Assembly: GCA_028456385.1 (NCBI GenBank)
Contig: JALNQF010000644.1
Span: 1-18,248 of the forward strand
DNA: 18,248 nucleotides
Direction of reading: 5' to 3'
Origin: Ophiosphaerella korrae
Lineage: Eukaryota; Ascomycota; Dothideomycetes; Pleosporales; Phaeosphaeriaceae
This document shows, piece by piece, positions 1 to 9,500 of the stretch (its first letter is position 1; every line of letters begins with the position of its first letter). The notes beneath the pieces were generated by a model that made no database searches, was not told the DNA's origin, and saw only the letters and a program-made list of their open reading frames with translations. The translations under genes and the position numbers were made by a program.

Positions 1-121
1 CTATATTAGATATCTAGTAAGATATAGAGTATCTAATATATATAGGATATAGGTCCTAGAATTAGATTAGGTAATTACAACGCGTAATATAATATTTAAT
101 AAGTAGCTCTTTTATAATAAA

Positions 122-2638
122 AGGAGTAAAGCTTATTAAGAGTTCCTAAAGCTAAAGATTTAAAAACTTATTAACGTGTTATATAAAAACGTAGCGCGCA
201 ACGTAAAAGAAACCTAGGATAAGATATATAACTAGCTCTATAAAGTAGCTTAAATCCTAGAAGGTAACTAGTAAGGCGAGTACCTAAAGTAAAATCTAGG
301 GGGTAGAGCTCTATATAATACTAAAAGCTAGGCTAGCTAGCTAGCTATCTTAGTAGAATAAGAAGTAGATCTTATATAAGTAGTAAGCTTAGCTAGTAAA
401 CTATATAGAATCTATACAAAGTAACCTAAGCTTAGTAGCCTTTAAACTCTAGAGTAAACACCTAAACCTAAAGGAGTTTAGTATATAGGTACTAATATTA
501 ATTATAGAAATTAATATAGTAAAGTATCTAAAAGCTCTTAGGAATTATAATTAACTAAAGAAGCGAGCGCCTTAGAGTAGCTAATAGATAAGAGTTTAAC
601 TTATTAAATAGCTACTTATTAAACTACCTCTTATTAAGTAGCTATAGCTTCTATAGCTCTAAATAAAGTAGATACTATCTTTTATTAAGTAGCTATATCT
701 TATATAGCTCTAAATAATATAGTTAGAGCTTATTAGTAGTGTATACGCTAGTAATAGCTAGCGCTAACGCGATTAAGCTAAAGACTCTAAAATAACAAGC
801 TAGACAATAGCGCTAGAAGCTTAAGCGCTTACTTATTATTATATAAACTAGAGTAGAGTAAATAGAGTAGTATACTAGATAAGCTACTCCTATAAGTACT
901 AATAAACTATAACCTAAATATAGAGCTCGCTGTAGTAAACACTATAATTATAGTAGCTACTTAGCTTAAGCTATAGCCTTAGCTATAGCTATAAGCTTAT
1001 CTATATTAAGATAAGCTACTACTACTACTATAGAATTAGAAGTACCTATATACGCACCTATATAGGTAGCTCTTTAAATAAGCAGCTTAGAAAGAGATTA
1101 ATACGCTACTAGTAGCTAGCACCTAGGAGGAGATAGAGCGCTTATAATTAAGTAATTAGCTACTACCTCTAAAGTAGGTTTTTACATACAAACTCGACTA
1201 AGATAGCTACTTTCTTAAGTATAAAGCTTAGATTATAGTGCGTAGAGACTTCTAAATAATTAATTTAATATAATTAACTTACGCTACTACGTTAGTAGCG
1301 CGCTCGTTTTAAACTACAATAGTAATTATAGCTAAGTTTAACCTAGAAGTAGCTTAGTATAACGTTATTAGAGCTTTCCTCTACGTATATAGAGATTATT
1401 AACTAGTAGTTATCTACGAGCTCCTAGATAGGTTTAAAGTAGCTAGTAAGTGCGTTAAGCTTAATTAAGCGCTGTATAGCCTTAAAGACTTACTACTCCT
1501 TTAGTATAAGGAGCTCTTAAGAATACTTAAACAAGCTAGTCTTATAGTCTTAAAAGAAGAGCCGTACTTATTCTATAATAAGGAGCGTAAAATACTCTTT
1601 CTCTTTTACGTTAATAATATATTAGTAATATATTACATAATCTACTAATTAGAAGCTTACTAAAGTATTAAGAGAATTAAACAAGCGTATAATATAGAAG
1701 ATAAAGGCTTAGTAAACTAGTTCCTAGGCGTACAAGTAATATAGAGTTAGCTAGATAGGACTATTACGCTTATCTACAATAAGTATATTAACAAGATAGT
1801 AAAAAAGTTCGATCTTGTAAGCTCTATAAGCTTTCTAGTAACTCTATTACTAGTAGAAGAGCTATAGCTAAGTAAAGGAGAGGCCTTAAAGTGTAAAATT
1901 AAGGACTACTAAGAGTAAGTAGGATCTATCTTATATATAGCAATAATAGTACAACTAGACATCGTATTTATAGCTACTAAGCTCTCTTAATATCTTATAA
2001 ATCTAAGCTAAAAGTATCTTAAAGTAGTAAACTAAGTTATTATTTACCTATATAGAACTTAGCACCTATTAGTCTAGTATAGTAAGTAGTAAGATAGCTA
2101 GTAGTAAGATAGTAAGTAGTAAGATAGTAAGTAGTAAGGTACTAAGCTACTTATATATAGAGACGCGTTGTTTACTAACGATTTAGTAACGCGCTACTTA
2201 TCTTATAGCTATATTATAATACTCTTTAGTAGAGTAGTAATATAGAAGGTAGCGCGATAAGCTATAGTAACTACTTCTACTACTAAAGCTAAGCTACTCG
2301 TACTTAAGTACGTAAGTAAAGAGGTAATAGTACTAAAAAAGCTCTTTTAAGAGCTTATATTAGACCTAAGAGCTACTTAAACAATCTTCTATAATAATTA
2401 GTAAATAATTAGACTTATTGTAAGTAAAAATAAGAGAGTAATAACGTACTTACGTTACGTAGATATATAGAATATATAGCTAAGATAAGAGTACGCTAGA
2501 GGCTTATTTTAAGTCTCTTAAATACTAATAAGCAAGATACTAGTAGATAGCCTAACTAAGCACCTCCTAGAGTAGTAGTTTAAGAAATTTAAAGCTTACC
2601 TTAACCTTAAAGATATACAAGCTAAGCTTAAGTTATAA
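122..2638 (+). pseudogene. Ty1/copia retrotransposon polyprotein relic (RT and RNase H), RIPped
   Basis: A single frame (first base of codon = 2 mod 3) can be followed from about 122 to a natural stop at 2636-2638, broken almost only by RIP-type TAA/TAG. From about 1082 it reads as copia reverse transcriptase: EINTLL, then KWVFTYKLD-like, YFLKYKA and VRRDF. The catalytic motif is at 1607-1618 and reads YVNN instead of YVDD, both Asp changed by G-to-A. Then come VN*FLGVQV, GSILYIA and LDIVFIAT (copia RT thumb/connection). RNase H follows, with YRDALF (about 2156) and TTSTTKAKLL (about 2270), and a C-terminus LTKHLLE...FKKFKAYLNLKDI. The part before about 1080 stays in frame, but I cannot assign it to gag or integrase. 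No LTRs could be delimited. The element is dead: catalytic Asp lost and dozens of stops. Confidence 0.88.
2085..2144 (+). repeat. Four in-frame 15-bp repeats inside the copia RNase H region
   Basis: Four tandem 15-bp units (2085-2099, 2100-2114, 2115-2129, 2130-2144) follow the pattern agtagtaagatagta with few changes. Because 15 bp is five codons the frame is kept. With RIP stops read as Gln, each unit would encode a Ser/Lys/Gln/Gln/Asp-like pentapeptide. It lies just before the RNase H YRDALF motif. It is either a pre-RIP expansion in the element or slippage. Confidence 0.7.
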
Positions 2639-3250
2639 AAATTATAAAAGTAGAGTATAAAGCTATAAAGAAGTCTTTAAATTAAAGTGCTAAAGTATAA
2701 AGCTAAAGCTTAGAGCTAAGCTTAAAATAAGGTATCTATTTAAAATATAAGATTAATAAACTTATTAAAAAACGCCTTTACGTATAGACGACGCACAAAA
2801 GCCTCTTTAGCTTAAGTATCCTTAGCTAGTAGAGTAGTAATAGCCTCTATTATAAAGGTAGTATTAGTAAGCGTAGTAGTAGTAAGGTCTTAAGTAGAGG
2901 TAAGAGTAAGAGTAAGTATAAGTACAAGTATAAGCTAAAGTAGAAGTAGAGGTAGAGGTAGTAGAAGAGTCTAAAGACCTAGAGTCTCTTCTATAACTTT
3001 ACTAAGTAGTACGTAGAAAGTCTTTTAGAGAGCCTTAAGCTCCCTCTCTAGAGCCTTATAGGCCTAAGTAGTAATAAAAGTAATAGTAGTATAGTAAGTA
3101 ATCTTAGGGCTATAATACAAGTTAGTTAACTAATATTAGATAAAGAGCTAGAGTAGCTCTTAAAGTAGTAAATTAAAGAGCTAAAGTAGCTTTTTAAATT
3201 AACTTATACAAGAACGTAGCTATAGCTACTAGTAGTATAGCGTATATAAC
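2639..3250. other. RIPped interval between copia end and pogo relic; nothing assigned
   Basis: This interval should hold the 3' LTR of the copia element and the left end of the pogo element, but RIP has erased any terminal signature I can recognise. It contains imprecise purine-rich runs of gtaaga/gtagag at about 2880-2965. I see no gene, and I cannot place the boundary between the two elements. Confidence 0.4.
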
Positions 3251-3389
3251 GCTAAACCTCCTCCTTAAGAGAGTTATAGTAGCTCCTATTAAAGTAGCCT
3301 ACTAATACGCTATAAGCGTAGTAGAAGTAGAGCTCTTTATAGAGAGTACCTATAACCCTCTTAGGAGAAGAGGTATAAAAGAGTAGAGG

Positions 3390-3439
3390 TAAAGGTATCT
3401 ATAGTACTAAAGTCTTTTTAGTACGCTTCTTCTTTTTCT

Positions 3440-3472
<33 letters not shown>

Positions 3473-5190
3473 CTTTAGAGGTAGTATAGGAGCAAGATAT
3501 ATAAGCGTAAGTAGCTTTCTTAGCTTTACTCTACAAGAACAAGTTAGTATAATAATTACTAATATAAAAAGTAAGCTTTAAAAGCTTTAAAAATAGTAAC
3601 TTATAATAGCTATAATAATAGTTACTAAAGAGTTTACAAAGCTAAGAAAACTCTAAATATACTACGCGTAGCGTATAAGCACTTAGTACTTACGTATAAG
3701 CCTAAAACAAATAGAATCGTAGGTAAAGTTATTTTTAACTAAGTTTAGATAACTACTACAATACTTATTAAATAGCTCTACTACGTAGCTTACCTAAGGA
3801 GTATATTATAAGTTAGAGCTCTACTCTATACAATTTAAGTAAGCTTATAGTAGTAAGTAAGCTATACAAGCTATTTAAGCTACTCTACTATATATAAGTA
3901 GCCTAGCTTAGATAGCTCTTTAATTAATAATTATCTCTTACTTATTTCTAAGCTTATATCTTATAATACTTACGTATATTACTTAGTGTATAAGCTACTT
4001 AAAGAGCCTCTAGTAAAGCTAAAGTAGCTAGAGTAAGTATATAGAGCTAGATATTAAGTCTTAAGATAACTACTTCTAGCTAAAGTAGAATAAAGCTAGT
4101 AGCTTAAAAAGCTAAGTAAATATTTACTCTTATAAAGGCCTAGTTAAAGGCTACGTAGAAGGCTAGTAGGAATTTAAGTTTAGTAATATAATTAATATAG
4201 TTCTAGATTAAGCTCTTAACTTAATAGCTATACGCCTTCTTTAATAGAGAGAAGTAGCTAATATTAAGAGGCTAAAGTAAGTAAGATAAGTAAGCTAGTA
4301 TATAGAGCGTATAGATATTATTCTCTTTATAGATCTTGTTAAACTTAAGAGAGTAGTAGCTAATATATACTAACTACTTAGTTCTTTATATACTTATTAA
4401 AGTGCTTAAGCTAGTTAATAGCTAGCTTATCTATTGTCTAGCTATTATTGCTAATTCTAATAGCCTAGTCTTGTAGGATACAGTCTTCCTTATACTAAGT
4501 AGAGAGGTAGTACCCGCTAGTAAAGATAAGGAATAGTAGGACTACCTAGCTAGTAGCGTTAATTATAGCGATTGCTATTACCTACTTACAATTTCTAGGC
4601 TAGATAGCTTTTAGCCTACCTCTTCTCTCTAACCCTATTTTAACAAGCTAAGTTGTAATCTTACCTATTATAAAGCTAGCCTCGTTAAAGTTATAGACGT
4701 CCTTATTAGCTATCCTATACGTAGCTTTTGTACGCTGCACCCGCTTAAACTAACTACTTATAGTAGCTAGGTCCTTATATAAGGCTTGCTGCCTATTGTA
4801 TAGGTGATTGAAACGCGTCGTAAGACTGTCTGTACGCTTGACAAAGTTGCGCGCCTAGTGGATGCTAATAGGGCTGCCTCTACGCTGAGAGAGTAGCTTA
4901 TCAGCTATCTTACGCATAGTAGCTAGAGTTGGGGCAAAACCACGAGAATCTAGATTGAGAATATAATTAACTATTACCTCCTCCTCTAGCTAGCTAAGCT
5001 TCCTTGAGTTGGGCTGGCAATCGCGTCGGGCAGGGACACTAGCGCGTCGGTTACTCAGTGTTGCTCGTGAAACATTGAAAGTTATAGCAGCGCGCCGATT
5101 ACTTTGAATTTGGGCGGAATCAATAGATGAAATAGCAAGCTGGATATCTACTCCATTTGAAGTTAACCGAGTAATGTGGTGTTGAGCCAT
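3390..5190 (-). pseudogene. Fot1/pogo-like (Tc1/mariner superfamily) DDE transposase, RIPped relic
   Basis: Reading leftwards from the ATG at 5190, the first 66 residues are intact and look like the pogo N-terminal helix-turn-helix: AAITFNVSRATLSNR, then ARRDCQPNSRKLS. A stop follows at 4990-4992. In the same frame come LEEEVI, YILNLDSRGFAPTLA and ARNFVKR (the second DNA-binding helix set). The first catalytic block reads YNFNEASF, with the expected Asp turned to Asn at 4684-4686. After LKHFNKYIKN the frame shifts and the expected Asp-Gly-His block is missing, the text jumping to YYSLKFNKIYKENNIYTL. The third block reads PLNIS where PLDxx is usual (Asn codon 4263-4265). A basic KKKKKRTKK stretch lies at about 3414-3440. 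All three catalytic Asp positions are changed or deleted, so the transposase cannot be active. Family pattern from established knowledge; the catalytic assignments are mine. Confidence 0.88.
3441..3470. repeat. (AGT)10 trinucleotide repeat
   Basis: Ten perfect AGT units. On the - strand it reads as ten ACT (Thr) codons in frame just before the basic C-terminal stretch of the pogo transposase relic. It may be a RIP-altered alanine/threonine homopolymer tract. Confidence 0.85.
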
Positions 5191-5231
5191 CGTGTATTGA
5201 GCTCAGATGGGTGCGCAAAGTTGGTGGGGTG

Positions 5232-5273
5232 GCCAGCTCGCTTGTGCTGCCAGCTCGCTTGTGAACCACGTTA
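5232..5273 (-). repeat. Terminal repeat of the pogo-like element with 17-bp-spaced double motif and TA target
   Basis: Two identical 15-bp copies of gccagctcgcttgtg lie at 5232-5246 and 5249-5263, 17 bp apart, followed by ACGTTAC. It lies 42 bp upstream of the transposase ATG (5190), where the outer end of a pogo element is expected. The TA at 5272-5273 fits the TA target site of Tc1/mariner transposition, so the element probably ends at 5271. The same layout occurs at 12030-12073. Paired subterminal motifs are typical transposase binding sites in pogo/Tc1 elements; the binding role here is inferred. Confidence 0.7.
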
Positions 5274-5847
5274 CCCTAAGGAGGAACGATATCAGTCACC
5301 AACTCCACTTAAGATCAACAACGAGGATGACAGCCCAATTACTTTGCGTCAATTCGTTACAGAAGTCCATGCGTATGTTAATCGTAACATAGAGGAACAC
5401 AAAAAGGTCAAAGGTGAAGTGTATGGACAGCAGGTTACTCGTGCAGATAGCAGCCAGGGAAGAGATATTATTGTCGGACGCCCCGTACGACTACCCGACG
5501 ATATTAGAATTCTATTCAGTAGAGGATTAGCAACGGACAAGGATGGCCAGGTCTGGCTCTTGTTGAAGCTGTATACCGAGGGAGAAGTCTCCTGGCCAGG
5601 CGGCTTTTGGGCCCCTCAACTAGTACGAGCTCGTAACTATGAAGCACAGTGGGTGCTAACTCTACGGGGCTTCTTCTGGGATGCATTATTTTGTGGTAGG
5701 CTTGGTCGGACATACGCCCTTTGGATATATGACTATGAAAATGCATATAATGCCAGAGTACTCTCACACATACATGTCATGAATATCACCAGTATCATAG
5801 ATTATCGCTCTTTAACGACGCCATGCTCTCCCTTCTCTTCTTTTTAA
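5274..5847 (+). pseudogene. 5'-truncated gene of unknown function, cut by the pogo-like element
   Basis: Right after the transposon end a frame reads PKEERYQSP, ITLRQFVTEVHAYVN, HKKVKGEVYG, GRPVRLPDDIRILF, KLYTEGE and FWAPQLVRARNYEAQ. The composition is typical of real protein, and I recall similar conserved uncharacterised fungal proteins, but no function is known to me. The open frame before 5272 belongs to the transposon end, so the native start and 5' exons are lost. After residue AQ the text becomes less convincing. A possible 51-nt intron (5649-5699, GTGGGT...GTAG) has length divisible by three and no stop, so reading through or splicing both reach the stop at about 5847. It is most likely a relic, since no ATG lies between 5274 and the conserved part. 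Confidence 0.6.
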
Positions 5848-5849
5848 TG

Positions 5850-6590
5850 GCAGCCTGTGCTCAGACACAGTTGATCCAGTACAAGTCATGGAGACCAGAT
5901 CCAGCCCATAATTTCCAACCAGCAGCATATTGGCGTCATCTCCCCACCGCATCCTATCAAAAAAGTCATATTCCCGCCTGGCAATGTCATTCTAGAGAAA
6001 GTCCACAATACTTAAACATGATTCAGTTACTGGCATTTCTATAGATACAATTGCTATAGGATGCCTGCTAAATGTCAAAATGTCAAAAACTGGCACACCG
6101 ACCACTTCCTAGGGAGACTATCATCCTACAGGGAACAGTCTTTACTCAATCTTTCATTATTGGGCCTGGAGCCTCACTGCGCCGGGGCGAGGGTGATGAC
6201 CAGAGTTCAAACTCAACAAATCTGGTCTGGCTTTCCCCTGAGATTTGGAACTCACCGAACCCGTAAGTGCAGTGCTTCTTCCCATGCACTTTTGTGCTTC
6301 CTACTTATACTTCTTATACCTCTACTTACGGTAAGCTCGTGGGCTCCTACAACGATTGTTGTTGATGGACGAACAAGCTGTACTGTCACGAACACGGCTT
6401 CGTCTTGTACTGAAACTGACCAAAAACATCGCGCATCTATAATACCTAGTATTTTCGTCAACTGCAACTAGTATAGCGGCTCAAGAATGCTTAGAGAGAA
6501 ACCTTCAAGAATCTTGGGTTCTGATCTGCAGAAAGAGCAAACTCCAATGTATCTCGAGTGCTAAGTACTTGGGAGCAGAAGGTGATAAGC
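5850..6590. other. Poorly resolved stretch with one weak spliced gene candidate
   Basis: No protein family is recognised here. One weak candidate on + starts at the ATG at 6072, runs to a good donor at 6263 (GTAAGT), and could splice to 6335 after GGTAAG (72-nt intron), giving NSP|SWAPTTIVVDG and ending at about 6471. The joined product would be about 110 aa, Ser/Thr-rich at the end, with no signal peptide in this form and no known domain. The segment also contains the 3' flank of the NLR-type gene that ends at 6591. Treat the candidate as speculative. Confidence 0.25.
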
Positions 6591-9500
6591 CTAAAATGCA
6601 CCATCATCAAGTCCAATGTTCCGCAGCCCACTCTGCGAGCGCCAGAAGATCTCCCAAGCCTGTTTCCACCGTACTTCCTTCAATCCTTCTAACCAGTCTT
6701 TCACTGCCACTTCAGTACCGTCGATCCTGATCCTGCCTCCACGTACACCCTTCCAGTGCTTCATAGGTCCTTTGATATACACGTGTGTGCTGTCGCAGAA
6801 TGGATGCCACAGCTCGTCTTCCCAAACACCGTTCTCATCTGGGTTTGTTGCCTGGGGAGCTCGATGATGGGACTCTTTTTCCTTCTCATAGCATGCCTCG
6901 CAAAGATCCAAATTCGGGCACACAAGACACATATATTGTACAGAATCCCAACGGAACTGTCTACGTCCGCAGCCATCGCAAGGATACTCTATCTTTGTGA
7001 GATCTTCCTCTCCGTCCCAGATAATGTTCTCCTCGTGAGATGGCATATTATTTACAGTGCCATTATTAGAACCATGCTGTAGCTGCCGATCCAGGATCGA
7101 AAATTGCGCTGCGTAGGAGACGCATGCATCGCGTTCAAGTCCAGGTAACGAACTTAAGACCTTGGTAAGAAGTCGGAGATTAGGACCGTCATTGTAGGAC
7201 ACTCCGTCTTCAAGTCCTGCTACACATGTATTGAAAAGTGTGTTCATTGACTTTTGATACTCCCGAGTAGGCCTAGAGTTGATATACGTCAGCATGATAA
7301 TTCACATGAACGATAACTCTCCACAACATGTGCATTTCCTTGGTAGCGTCTGAAGCGGGAGCTCCGCTCACAATTAGCATGAACTTGGTAGCAATGAAAC
7401 ATACCCTAAGACGCGGAGCATGTATGCTCTCAGCATACCAACCTGCGACTCCTGAAGCTCGTCACTCTGCTGGAACTGCAAAACAGGTAGGCACTTCAGT
7501 TCCTCTAGCTTTGATTCCTTAATCTCAGGATCTGATGCGGCCTGGAATTGACGGTAAATTGCAGCCGCGTGTCGTCTCCATTCCTCGCCCTGAACGAGTC
7601 TGATATCTTCGACCCGCTTCTTGGCATCGTAAAGGGCTGGCTTTGCTCGGAATAACCGAAGTCTGACCTCTTTGGCTTTCTCCACATCATGGATAATATC
7701 CTGGTATATTGTAGCGAGGACCTGTTGTTGGTAAAGGGTCTGATCTGCTTCGTGAAGCCACCCCAGATATAGTTTCATTTCAGCAGTGCGTCTTGGAGGG
7801 CGTGTGTGCTCGATCAAGTCCGCCCTGCTCACCGGTCCTCCATATATACGTTGGAAGTAAGAATTCCTATCTTTTTTAGACCACGATTTGAGAATATCCA
7901 TAGCTTTTTGGCCACTTTGGTCCAACTTCCAGCAAAGTTTGATGATTGAGAAATTGATGTCGTATCGAAGAATGTTGTATAGAGGCTTGAATTTCAATCG
8001 CAAATCCAACGCTTCCTGATATCGCCCAGAATCCTCTAGCATGCCGGATAGGCGATCGAGGGTCAGCTCCCGAATGTTCGCCATCTCGGAGTTCGCTATA
8101 TCTTCTTGTTCTGATGATGGTAGGTCGAGGTTTTCTCTGCTGATCTCACGACGAGCTTCACTGAAGACCGATATTGCATCTGCTTGCTTTTTGAGCATGC
8201 AGTAGAAGGTGCCCAGAAGATATAAAGTGATTATCCTATCCTTCGATGTAGTCGCCAAGGCAGCACTTTCTTTCATCTGGTCAATAACGAAATCTACGTT
8301 ACCGCCAGTTGTACTACCGTCCCACTCGAAGTGCAGAACAAAGTATGTTACTGTGATCGCTTTCAATTTCAAAGACTCTGAGATAGAACTCGGGAATATT
8401 CTTGCATAATGTGAGATTTCTTCTATCTTGTCCGAACCGTGATAGATGAGTTCATTCCGGCGGGTCTACGAATTTTTTAGCTACAAGGAGTGAAGGGTGA
8501 TCCAAAGTGTATACTCACCAATGCAATGCAGCGTCGACCCAGCTGGTAACTATACACGAAACCCCATTGCCTAGTCTCAAAGAACCAGGCCTTGAGATGT
8601 CCTCGTGCAAGCGGAAGAAGAATGAGCTCCTCCTTGGGTCCACTTATCCATTGTTTTACGTCATCTGATATAGCATCGACCACGAGTGCGGCTGCTCTAT
8701 CAGTCCACAGCTCAAATCGGTCGTACCAGCTTGTTAATCCGGGCTCTCTCTTAGGGAGTACCAAGTCTACCTTGGGACCATGGCGCTGAAGAGCAGTCGC
8801 AAACATCTCTGCATTTAATGAGATGCGATACAGCGTTTGAACAACGCGAATGACGCTTGCATCATTTGCCTGAGTTACATCAAGTTCATTGAAATGCTTT
8901 TGCCAAAAGCTAAGAGCGTACCCTTGAAGACTGTTAGGCTTTATACTTCTACTCGATTTGGTCCAGCCAAGACCTAAGATGAGGTCTACACAAGCCACAA
9001 AAATGTCTAAATGTGCCTGTGGAGCTGAGACGCGGAAACCCCGTTTCAAATCGTGATCAACTTCTTCAGAATGTTGAAAAAAACGACTCGTGGCGTAATC
9101 TTGGAAGACAAGCTCAGTTGTACGATAAGCAATCATTCTAGGGTTGCTGCTTTCGTCAATAGCCTCAGCATCATCTTCATCTTCATCAGAGGTCTCACCC
9201 TCGTCGGTTCTAGATTCGCTGCTTGTCGGTTGACGCGACACCCTGAAGAACCTAAATTGGGTCAGATCTTGATGTGGCAACAAAAGCATGGTGATTACCT
9301 CGATGATCGTCCTATAATCTCGTCTTCGATATCGATGACCTCGTTATCGTTGTGTAACAGCGATGCATCGTGCATAGCTTGAATCTGCTCCTTGAAGCTT
9401 CGTCCACGTGAAACTTGTACTGTATGAGCAATTAGAATCGAAGCGTCACTAAGTGTTAGCCTTTTCTCTGCGTAAGTCATCCAGGTGAAAAGAGCTCTGA

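Larger units (their letters stand above)
1..4900. other. RIP-mutated AT-rich tract (left)
   Basis: Base use is extreme: TA dinucleotides dominate, CA and TG are nearly absent, and most interruptions of the ancestral reading frames are TAA or TAG where Gln or Trp is expected. This is the footprint of repeat-induced point mutation, which acts on duplicated DNA in the sexual cycle of ascomycetes. The tract holds a copia-type element followed by a pogo-type element. Mutation thins out after about 4700 and is almost gone by 5000, inside the pogo element. The tract is probably silent heterochromatin; that is inferred from other RIP fungi. Confidence 0.9.

Noticed and set aside
5823..6044. 73-aa frame with a hydrophobic start that looks like a signal peptide
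   Set aside because: Nothing protein-like follows the first 15 residues; overlaps the end of another frame and has no splice support.
6756..7082. 108-aa + strand frame opposite the last exon of the NLR-type gene
   Set aside because: Antisense to the clear ZZ finger coding frame; hydrophobic text arises from the complement.
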